From assembly GCA_958430865.1 (NCBI GenBank), contig CAUDNR010001580.1:66064-84265 (forward strand): a stretch of 18,202 nucleotides of DNA. Direction: 5' to 3'. Position numbers and translations under genes: made by a program. The notes under the pieces were generated by a model. It made no database searches. It saw nothing but the letters and a program-made list of their open reading frames with translations, and was not told the origin of the DNA. Below, piece by piece: positions 9,574-18,202 of this stretch (the stretch's first letter is position 1; the number at the start of each line of letters is the position of its first letter). This DNA is from Entrophospora sp. SA101. Lineage: Eukaryota; Glomeromycota; Glomeromycetes; Entrophosporales; Entrophosporaceae.

Positions 9574-9818
9574 TACCCGACAAGATATTGTTTTTTTTTT
9601 TTAATAAAGTATAATTAATTCAAAACAGTTTCATGTATTTTTTGTCATGTCTTTTATAATGAGCAGTTTGAGGTTGAATTATTTCGTAAATTTTTTTACG
9701 TTTTTTTTTTTTTCTCGGCAATTAATTTATCAAATGTTCTAAAATTTTAAAAGTAAACATAAGACGCATTTTTTACTTATGCTATAAAGGTCGTTAGAAC
9801 TTGCAAAGGTTTTTTAAA

Positions 9819-9864
9819 AATTCTAAAAAATTCATTTTATTTTTCAAGGTTCGTAAAACAACAA
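9819..9864 (-). repeat. Right terminal inverted repeat of Tc1/mariner remnant
   Basis: Reverse complement matches the left end (TTGTTGTTTTAC-G-AACCTT, then TAAAATGAATT). The open frame 9801-9995 runs across this boundary and is therefore not a gene. Confidence 0.7.
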
Positions 9865-9953
9865 CCTGTTGTTTATATATGGCGAAACATAAGTATATTA
9901 TACTATTTGATATGAAGATGAAATTTTACTTAATAAGCAAATGGGCATGGTTT

Positions 9954-10136
9954 CTAAGCCAACAAAAATGTTCTTTGAGGCAGATGGAATTGTAACATTA
10001 ACTCAATTGATAAAACATGTCCAAATCCGTGGTTAAAATATTCACTTTGAAAGAAATTACTCCCTTCTCTTTCATTATCATCATCATTTGTGCTATGTCT
10101 CTTGTACCAATTATCGAAGGACATTCCGTCTTCATT
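9954..10136 (-). pseudogene. Unrecognised coding-like fragment, 60 open codons
   Basis: On the minus strand the frame is open from 10136 to a TAG at 9954, directly after a CTAG that could be a splice acceptor. The peptide is hydrophilic and varied (DGMSFDNWYKRHSTNDDDNE, then FFQSEYFNHGFGHVLSIELM), unlike translated AT-rich spacer. The first Met is at codon 5. The other strand is also partly open here, so the orientation is uncertain. Family unknown. With the two islands to the right it may belong to one decayed gene. Confidence 0.3.
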
Positions 10137-10428
10137 CTAGCAACTTAATTTGTTTGACTTTGGTATGCTAGGGTATCAATCATATATCTGCCGACATGTT
10201 TTTGTGCATTGCAAAATTTCGTATATTAAGAAAAATATCCTACAACTAATTTATTGTCGACACTAATTTAACATTTAAAAATTTTAAAATCCATGAAATT
10301 TCTGATAATCATATTTGAATTGATTTATAGAGAATTTCCTGTTTCATTTGTATTGTTATAAAAAAATTAATTGAAATTATTAGATATATGTATGCGTTAA
10401 TTACTCCATCGAAAGACAAGAAAGTTGA
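10137..10428. other. AT-rich spacer between coding-like islands
   Basis: No start, splice pattern or family motif is visible. It separates two islands that look partly coding. Confidence 0.4.
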
Positions 10429-10548
10429 TCTTTTGCTTCAGATAGCTGTTTGAACATTGTATATCTGGTTAAGGTATGGGATTTTGCACGAACAGGCCAC
10501 ATTAATAGTTTAATTTTACATGCAATCCATCATTTAATCACATTCTAA
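10429..10548 (+). pseudogene. Unrecognised coding-like fragment containing GHINS
   Basis: Thirty-nine open codons on the plus strand with no start codon, including CLNIVYLVKVWDFARTGHIN, followed by SLILHAIHHL and a TAA stop. The segment GHINS...LI..AI..L also occurs in the minus-strand island to the right, encoded by different codons. The minus strand is open here too (about 42 codons), so the coding strand is inferred mainly from that match. Confidence 0.25.
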
Positions 10549-10573
10549 AAAAAGAATATCTTTATGGCATTTG

Positions 10574-10750
10574 TTACAAATAATATATAGCTTCGCAAAT
10601 AAGTTTATGTATGCTGTTTATATGACCAATTGGTTTGGATATTTGGATACTGTCATTCTTCATGAATTGTTTACAACCTAAAGTTTTGTTTTTTTTGGAC
10701 CACCAAGGTTTGCTATAATGCCAGTCAATTGACGATCCATTGGAATTCAT
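10574..10750 (-). pseudogene. Unrecognised coding-like fragment, 58 codons from ATG
   Basis: The minus-strand ATG at 10750 opens MNSNGSSIDWHYSKPWWSKK, continues through TLGCKQFMKNDSIQ and ends GHINSIHKLICEAIYYL before a TAA at 10574. Trp, Cys and His content is too rich for random AT-rich DNA. Further peptide-like text lies upstream in other frames to about 10930 (for example FGNVPGPLRPNMLEM), so an older, longer gene may have decayed here. No family is recognised. Confidence 0.35.
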
Positions 10751-10977
10751 TATGAATCATTTCAAGCATATTCGGTCTCAATGGGCCTGGTACATTCCCG
10801 AACCCGTTTTGAGCCAAGAATTATATTTAAAACTAAAAATATGCTGATTTCAACTTGGAATACAATTTCTTTGCGGGTTACCACCAGAGATTAAGCTTCC
10901 TATCGAAGGATCGACAAATGTTTTGACCGTTTATAATCAATCAATCGCAACCTAATTCTAAAAATAAACTTTAGTAT

Positions 10978-11101
10978 CAATGATTTTATCAACTTGTAAA
11001 AATCATTGTAAATTCAATGATTTTTATCAAATTGTCAATATCATTGTAAATTCAATGATTTTTATCAAATTGTCAATATCATTGTAAATTCAATAATTTT
11101 T
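10978..11101. repeat. 38-bp tandem repeat with an internal hairpin in each unit
   Basis: Two identical 38-bp copies occupy 11003-11040 and 11041-11078. A partial third copy follows from 11079 with one change, and a diverged partial copy precedes from about 10978. Each unit contains ATCATTG-TAAATT-CAATGAT, a 7-bp stem with a 6-nt loop. The array ends about 175 bp before the ATPase gene's start codon, so a regulatory role is possible but not shown. Confidence 0.85.
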
Positions 11102-11226
11102 TTCACACAAATTGCCCATTTATAATTGAAAAATTAGGTTCGTTTCTCTAAATGAAAATTTTCTATCTATTTGTTGGAATTTTTTGTCTTCTAAATTCAT
11201 AAATTATTATTCAAAATGAAAAAATT

Positions 11227-11233
11227 TATAAAA
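11227..11233 (+). promoter_or_regulatory. Candidate TATA box of the ATPase gene
   Basis: TATAAAA lies 44-50 nt before the proposed ATG at 11277. It rests on position and consensus only, in AT-rich DNA. Confidence 0.25.
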
Positions 11234-11276
11234 AGTGTGCCCAAGAGAAAAAAAGATAATATAAGAAAAGAAAATT

Positions 11277-14200
11277 ATGGTAATGGTATAATACTTGGTG
11301 TCAATCATGTAATCTACAATTGTTAACTCAAGAGTCTTTTATTAGATGAACTTCGCAAAACGGTGCTCTTTAATGAGACTGGCGAACAAAAAGTTGAGGT
11401 TAATCAGAGGAACTTGATCGATAAGGTTTTGGCAAGGTATGTACATAATGTTTGCAAATCAGACTTTTGATTTTATTTACATCATTAATCAATTCAATCA
11501 TATTTTATTGATAGATATTCGGCAGAGTTCGTGATATATAGGGAATTGATGCAGAATTCAGGTAATAATGAGCCTATTTTCTACTTGTTCCTAACTATTT
11601 TTACCTAAAATTATCAAAATCATTCAGACGATGCCCAGGCCAAAACCGTCCAAATAACATTTGAAACCGACAAGTCAAAAAAATGCAGACGAATCATATT
11701 CAAGAATAATGGTTTCCTGTTTCGAGATGAAGATTGGAACAGGTTGAAAAAAATCGCAGAGGGAAATCCTGATGTAGAAAAGGTTTGGTTCTAATTGATT
11801 AATGCATCAGGTTTTTTTTTGCAAGATCATTTTTGGATTGTTGAGAATTTAATTGTGGTTGATTTAGATTGGAGCATTTGGAGTCGGATTTTATTCGTTG
11901 TTTTCAATTTGTGAAGAGCCATTGTAAATAATTAAAGTTTATTATAAAGTTTGATGTTATTCCGTTCAATTAATCCAATTTTTGACCGCGTGGTACCTTT
12001 TCTTTTATTAGCATTTCGTCAGGTACACAAGGTATGGCCTTTTATTGGCGCAATGATCAGTTATTTTCCAAAATGGGTGGTATAAAACAAGATGACATGA
12101 TTTGGACAACTTTTCTAATGGATACACGAAGAAAAGAAAATGTACCCAATTATTTTATATTTTTAACCTTATCATTATCATCGTTATCATTATCCAGTAA
12201 ATTGAGGACTTCTTTTATATTTTAGTTACCTAATATAGGATATTTTGGACGTTTCTTAGCCACATCATTGGTAAGTACTCCTATCAAAGTCTGTAAACCT
12301 AGGTTTTTGAACACAAGTATTTACTCGTTTACTATTTTAGGGCTTTACAAGAAATCTTCGTAAAGTCATTGTTTATTTTAATGATACAGAAGTAATTCAT
12401 CTGACAAAAGAGACCAATAAATCACTTTCAATTAATATGGATATTGGACTAAACAAATTTTCGCCAAAGAATATGTTCCGATTAAAATCTGTTGATGTAT
12501 GTAATGTTCGACTACATTTTAGAGGATTAATTGGTCCTGAAAAATCACAAATATCACAATCCACTTCTCTGAAGATTGCATGTGGTAATCTGGGTGTAGA
12601 TGTGTCTAAATCTTTTAGTGAAGAGATGGAATTTGCTACTAAAAAAAAACCACCAAATAACACAACAATACAAATGATTTTTACTGGACACGATGAACGC
12701 AATTTGCCAGGAAATTCTAATAAAGAAATATTAAATATTTTTAAAGACCTAACACCATTTCCTGATCAAGGTAGAATATTCATTGGATTTCCAACCCATC
12801 AAACCACAGGTTGTTCTGTGCACTTGGCAGCTCGAGTGATTCCCACAGTGAGTAAAATATTATGTTCAATTATCAATTGCTTATATTCTTTATTCTTTAT
12901 TCTTCATGATTTATATTGAAAACACTGAGTTTTATAGGTTGAACGTGAATCAATAGATTTAGTACATAAGACTTTATCAGTGTATAATAAGGAGATGTTA
13001 TGTTCAGCCGGAATTTTGGCTCGTATAGTGTATGATGATGAAATGAATCAAATTTCAAGGCTATGTATGGATATTGACCCAAAATTATTAAACTCTGATG
13101 ATAAACAAGATAAAAAAGGTTTTGAATATTTACAGGAATGTTCTGTACACATTTTACAACACTTTACATTCAAAACAAGCACGCCTAATAATATGGTTGC
13201 AAAGATCATTGAATCTCAATTTTTTGACTGCACAAAAAAATCGCTACAAATTTTATCTACTCATGGTGTTCTGCCAATTAATTCCGTGCGGGTTCCAAAT
13301 AAAGAGGTGGTTTCATTTATCAAAACAATTCCTATGGTCCCATTCTCATTGTTTACCGAGTGTTCAGAATTTTTCACAATAGCAAAAGATATTCTGAAAT
13401 GCATTAGTGAGATTTCAATTGATGATGTGTTTGAGGAACTAGAAAGACGTCGATTAAATGACGAAGAATTATCAGATTTGTTCAAGTGGTGGATAGGGTA
13501 CCGTTCCAAAAATTATATAACTGATGAACAATTTCGTAAATTTATGTGCCTCGTTTCTATAGGAGACGATCTTACACCTCTTAATCATATTCGCTACTTC
13601 CTAAACCCACATGTTATTCCACCAACTATTGAAGTTCCACCAGATGTTTTACCTTACTCTATTAGTAAACCATTACGAAAAGAAGACTTGGAGGCTCATT
13701 TTGGGTTAGTGTTTTCATTAGCTCATGATATCCATCACATTATATCAGGATGTTAACTTTGTATAATATCTTAGAAATTGGACTGAGCTTACCATCTTGA
13801 CGTGGACTCAGTATATTTTTACAAAACCTGGAATAGATGATCCTGATTTTGCAGAAAAAATTTTGAGAATCATTTCGCATCAATTTAAAAACTTGTCAAA
13901 GTCTGACCTCAAAGCAATAAAAAAAATCATGGCTAAAAAGAGATGCATTCCAACAGTATCTGGTATGAAATTACCTAAAGAATCTTACTTTCCAGATGTC
14001 AAGTTATTACCTGATCTGCCGAACGTTAATTTAAAACAACACAAAACAAAAAACCTCGACGAGTTTTTATTGTTTATTGGCGTGAAAAAAGTAATTTGAA
14101 ATATTAATCATTAACATTCTTTTGTTATATGGCTTTCTTATGTATTATTAAAATTGCTTTTCTTAATTTAGCATGTTGAGTTGCAACTTGTGTTTGATCA

Positions 14201-16967
14201 ACTTTTTAATAAAGGAAGTTGGGATCATATGGAGTTAATAAAATATTTGACCTCAATTGACCTTGGATGTGACGATATAGAAAAATTGGAAACTTCGGTA
14301 ATATGGCCAATTGAATCTGGAAACGAAACCCAAAAATTTACGGCAAAAGAATTATATGCACCATTGCCCAAATTAATTGAACTTGAATTACCCATCATCA
14401 AATGGAAAGGCCGATTTTATAAAAATACTAAAGAAGGTATGGCAATTAAACTCATTTGTGTGAAATAAATTCTTGAACCTTATAATAATCATTATTATCA
14501 ATTGCATAATACAGGCAAATTTATCTTAAAACTTGGTCTACGTGAATATCCACCACTCGATGAAATTCTTAAACTGGCATCGAATTCTCCTATTCGTCAA
14601 AAAGCATTTGAATATTTTCTTGATAATTTTAGAGATAAATATGCTAAAGATTATGATGCAAGGTCAATAAATGTGCCATTTCTGCCGTGCATGGATCCAA
14701 ATGTTTATTCAGAACCCTCAAAATGTTTTTTTAATCCTGAATGTGCAATAATGGGATTTAATGTACTACGCAAAGATTTACGTTGTAGAGCTGAAGAATT
14801 GGGTGTAGTGCAAAATCCAGATCACTCGCAGTTGTCGGATAAACTAATCAAAGAGCTTCCAGAAAATGAAGAAAAGGCTAAGCTGGTTTTTGAATTTTTA
14901 TTTTCATGCACATCTAGTTCAGACTCGACTGCTTTTAGTAAATTGAAATTTATTCCAACCCGTGACAAAGATCTACCTAATACATTCAAATACAATCTTC
15001 CACAAGATTGTTTTTTCATGAACTCTGAAGAAGAAAGGTATGTTGTATTCTTTTCCACTCGCCAATATACATCCATATATGCTATGATATTAACTAAAGA
15101 TTTTAATTAGGACCGAACTCATAGATTTCTTTCCTTATGTTGATTTTGGAGATAAGGCAAATGTATTTTTACGAAATTGTGGTGTCAAAGATAAACCATC
15201 ACCATCCCAACTAGCTGAATTTCTTGTTAACTCCTCAGATGCATTTTTGGAGAAAATTGATGGAAATAAAGATAAATACGTCTCAATATTGGATAAAATT
15301 GCTATTGATTTTTCTTCCATCGAAAAGAATTCAGGACTTTTATTCAAGATGAAGCGAGAGCAAATCTTGCTAGGAAAGAATAATGACAAGGCAGGCAATG
15401 TAAAATATGAGTTAGCACGTGCAAAAGATATTTATATAAACGACAATTCATTTTATGCTGACATGTTTAAGCCACTAACTTGCCCCATCGATGAATTATT
15501 AGAAAAGTTATATCGGGTAATAATAAAATTTTATAAATTTTCACATTATTTATTGTAAAATATATTAACATATATATGTTTGTTTTAACTATGCCATCAA
15601 AGAGTCTCGGAAGTTATTCTTTGGATAGCAGTGTTACATCATCTTTTGTTACAATAGGAACTCCAGAACTCACAGGAAAGTCTCAAGAATTGCAGAATTT
15701 AATTAGAGAGCGTTTTCCGTTATTTTATTATAATAAAGAGCCATATAAGATCAAATTTCCTGAAGATTCGATGAAAGAATTGAATGTAATGGAAGTTGAA
15801 GATATTAAAGGAACCTATCGCTTTAATGAAAAAACCAAAACTGATTCGAAGGCTTGTAAAATAGAATCCAATAAAGAAAAGCGTAAATTTACAATATATT
15901 TCAAATGTGACGAAGATGAACCAGATCTTTTAGGTATTGCTGCTGAAATTTCACAACATATTTATGAAAAACCAGAACCTCAGGATACTTCACACATAAG
16001 TATTTTATTAATGACGCCACTAAATGCGCTTAAAAAGAATGGATATCCGGTGGATCGTATGCTGGAAGAAAGAACAAAAAACACTATTAAAATTCCCACT
16101 GCCACAATGCGAAATCAAGAAGAATGGGATTTTGGATTATTCCAAAATCCTTTTTATATTAATCCACCATGGAAGATGCTTGGTTCTGGGTCAGATCCTA
16201 TCCATTGTTCAAAAGAATATTTGCGTGAAGCATTGCGTAATGGTGTGAGTTCTTGTTGTCCCAATTCAAGAGCAGTAATTGATTTTCAAACTGGGTTAAA
16301 TGTTGACAGAGAGCCTGAAAAGAATCATTGCGATATTTCACAAGGTATATAAATTCACAAAAGGACTTATTTAAGTAATATTTTCAAGATAATAATATAT
16401 TAAAAATCTCTTTGTCCGAATGTTAAAAATTCAGGTCAACCATTAAAACGTGTCAGAGTAATTAATGAGATCAATATTTATATCCTTAAGAAACTAGTTG
16501 AATCGAAAGTTTTAACATATGCCAGATTAAAATCTATAGGAAATTTCATCAAGATTCTTAAGGATCTTTGTGAGGTTTTTGAACTCAACCCTAAAACGAT
16601 TAATATCTTTTATGATCCAGAAGTAGACATGATTGCATTTAATTCCGCAAAGTCCTTGTTCTTCAATTTAGAATTTTACATATCTCTTCATGATTCCAAT
16701 GGCCAACCACCTTCTGCTGATGTAATGTTTTATTGGTTTATGAGTATGTGTCACGAGCTGGCTCACAATTTTGTGTATGCCCATAATTCCGATCATGAGG
16801 TAAGAATTATTTGAAAAAAACTCTTTAACATTATGCTTTATTACTTACTAACAATTAACCATCCTTTTCTTTCCTAATAGTATTATTTATCATCGTATTG
16901 TAGAACTTATTTTGATAAATTTTTAACTAAATTAGATAAACTTAATATGATAAGTTGTAGAAAATGA
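11277..16967 (+). CDS. DUF3684-family GHKL ATPase with sacsin-like segment and C-terminal HExxHxxxxxH motif
   Basis: Sixteen exons: 11277-11279, 11333-11436, 11515-11561, 11628-11782, 11868-11923, 12012-12141, 12226-12270, 12341-12847, 12938-13704, 13775-14090, 14172-14436, 14515-15037, 15111-15516, 15603-16344, 16435-16799, 16881-16967. Introns are 53-90 nt and every phase agrees, giving 1505 residues and a TGA stop, so it is intact. The GHKL ATPase (about 20-180) has N-box RELMQNSDDA (E46, N50), KNNGF at 77-81 in the G1 position with Asn where Asp is usual, and the G2 loop GAFGVGFYS (105-113). GRIFIGFPTHQTTG (324-337) resembles the segment after the ATPase in sacsin repeats. Residues 350-1440 match the fungal DUF3684 pattern from memory (VERESIDLV, NWTEL, LKLGLREYPPLDEI). 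The C-terminus has H1462-E-x-x-H1466-x5-H1472. Function unknown; an ATP-driven chaperone or protease-like protein is inferred. The start is an ATG followed directly by an intron, the least certain part. Confidence 0.92.
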
Positions 16968-17033
16968 TGAATATATTTGTAATCTTTGGAACGGATAAAC
17001 TTTTATTAATTAATATTAATATTAATTTTCTCT

Positions 17034-17039
17034 AATAAA
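17034..17039 (+). terminator. Candidate polyadenylation signal of the ATPase gene
   Basis: AATAAA lies 67 nt after the TGA stop. Spacing is plausible, but the motif is frequent in DNA this AT-rich. Confidence 0.25.
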
Positions 17040-17167
17040 TTTAGATCAATTTTTATTAGTCTCAAACTATATATCATGAACACAGTTTAACATCACAATT
17101 GTATGACCTCCATATAATAATAATGTGATATTCAATGCCCCATGTAGTATAGGTAAAGTAATAGTGA

Positions 17168-17875
17168 TCAATCTAAAGAGATAAATTCATTTTCAATTCG
17201 GCCTTGACTTTGTTATTTGGATTTTATCTGGGTTAATTTGGTTTATTTTTCTTCAGCTTTATTTAGCATGTCCGACATCTGAGCCTTTTCTTTTCTTGAT
17301 TTATTTTAAGTCCCTGCTTTTCAGCTTTGTTCGTGCTCCTGAATAAACCTTTCATTTTTGGGGTTGTTTTCTTTTTCTTCCTCCAAGAAATTTAATTGAA
17401 ATTTCGGATTAGAAATACCATTTTTTAATTGCTGATTGTCATTTAGCTTTTGTTAACTTTCATTATTTTTTTTATTCAATATTGGCTTATATCATGTCTT
17501 TGTTTTCAGCATTGGCTTTTAGTTGACTGATTTCTTTTTGAATTTTTGAACTTTATTTGTCATTAAGTGCAATTCAGCTAATTCAATGATCCTTATTTAG
17601 ATAAAATTATAACTCATTTCTACTGGTAAGAATATAGGCGATTGAGTTAATTGATTTATACTTCTCACTGAGCTTGGTAACCTATGAACCTCGACATAAT
17701 TCTCTAGAAGATTCTTTATGGTCTCGGCAATATTTTTAATAATTATCATTTTTGTCTTCCATTGAGGCATTTTTTGGAATGACCATTGTTTGAAATTAAA
17801 GATATTGGAAAAATTGATTGGTTGAATGTAAAAGAAATGGTATTGTATTGAAACAGATAAAGGTTTCATTTTCAA
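17168..17875 (-). pseudogene. Decayed coiled-coil protein gene with eight in-frame stops
   Basis: From the minus-strand ATG at 17875 one frame spans 236 codons to a TGA at 17168. It is interrupted at 17599, 17521, 17494, 17455, 17323, 17308, 17245 and 17215 (six TAA, two TGA). The first 92 codons are open and include NIAETIKNLLENYVEVHRLP. After the first stop the text is Lys/Glu/Gln-rich and coiled-coil-like: FLEEEKENNPKNERFIQEHE and EKAQMSDMLNKAEEK. Around 17545-17460 a neighbouring frame fits better (QKEISQLKANAENKDMI), so small indels have also occurred. The stops would fit CAA or CGA codons changed by C-to-T, but this cannot be tested without an intact copy. Family unknown. A living 92-residue gene in the first part is possible but less likely. 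Confidence 0.5.
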
Positions 17876-18202
17876 AATTAATGAAAATCAAATAAATAAT
17901 TCAATATTAAGTATATAGAGTTGAAAAAACAGAGCATGCAATGGTTCATAATAAACAAAAAATCAATCAAACGATAGATTGTAAATTTTTGGAATTTACA
18001 ACTATGTAATAGTATTAACAATAAGCTTTATTGAAATTATTATTTTAGTTATAATTTTTTTCTTTAATTCTTATGAAGATAATTTAAATATTAGAAATAA
18101 AAAACAAAAGAATGAAGTCTATACAATAGTAAAAACAATTTAATTTATTAACAAGTTTTTCAAACCCTTCCATTTCTCCCTGGATGGTGCGAGGTTAAAC
18201 CC
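17876..18202. other. AT-rich stretch at right edge
   Basis: No gene or RNA is recognised. The final 25 bases are GC-richer than the rest and could be the edge of a feature outside the window. Confidence 0.5.

Larger units (their letters stand above)
8529..9864 (+). mobile_element. Decayed Tc1/mariner transposon
   Basis: A degenerate transposase is bracketed by inverted repeats. The left end reads TTGTTGTTTTACAAACCTTA and the right end, reverse-complemented, TTGTTGTTTTACGAACCTTG; both continue to a shared TAAAATGAATT. Length of about 1.34 kb is normal for Tc1-type elements. The exact outer limits and the TA target duplication could not be fixed. The first residue of the DDE triad is not visible and the frame is broken repeatedly, so the copy is dead unless mobilised in trans. 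Confidence 0.75.

Noticed and set aside
9801..9995. Plus-strand 64-codon open frame
   Set aside because: It crosses the right inverted repeat of the Tc1 element, and its composition is that of translated spacer.
12034..16352. Many secondary open frames across the ATPase gene, some on the minus strand
   Set aside because: They are shadows of the spliced exons or exons read through into introns; exon phases account for the whole region in one protein.
17168..17875. Stop-codon reassignment to explain the many in-frame TAA and TGA codons
   Set aside because: The two intact genes end normally with TAA and TGA and contain no internal stops, so the standard code holds.

Overview
The window looks like AT-rich nuclear DNA of an early-diverging filamentous fungus. 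Arbuscular mycorrhizal Glomeromycotina (the Rhizophagus/Gigaspora type) fit best. The reasons are genes cut by many short GT-AG introns (about 50-110 nt), very AT-rich non-coding DNA full of A/T runs, decayed DNA transposons, and a large fungal DUF3684-type ATPase gene. The genus cannot be settled from the sequence. Nothing suggests a bacterial, viral or organellar origin.

Only two genes look intact. On the minus strand (4506 down to 2566), eight exons join without a frame break into a 444-residue protein with an SPX domain followed by a C3HC4 RING finger, the architecture of the plant phosphate-homeostasis ubiquitin ligase NLA. On the plus strand (11277 to 16967), sixteen exons join into a 1505-residue protein of the DUF3684 family. 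It has an N-terminal GHKL (Hsp90/histidine-kinase type) ATPase domain, a sacsin-like segment after it, a long uncharacterised middle, and a C-terminal HExxHxxxxxH motif that looks like a zinc-peptidase site. That ATPase-to-putative-metalloprotease layout is the most interesting thing here.

The 6.8 kb between the two genes is a graveyard. From left to right it holds a broken acidic ORF (5628-5858, minus), a 2.2 kb candidate transposon with degenerate terminal inverted repeats (6200-8413) carrying a broken C2H2 zinc-finger gene (7222-7723, minus), a decayed Tc1/mariner element (8529-9864), and several short coding-like islands of unknown origin (9954-10750). A 38-bp tandem repeat (about 10978-11101) lies just upstream of the ATPase gene. 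Left of the SPX-RING gene is mostly featureless AT-rich DNA with one unrecognised coding-like island (804-1049, minus). Right of the ATPase gene is a decayed coiled-coil gene with eight in-frame stops (17168-17875, minus).

The two intact genes are about 6.8 kb apart and divergently transcribed. Nothing in the sequence links their functions. All exon boundaries were read by eye from splice consensus, reading-frame phase and remembered family patterns; no alignment was run.
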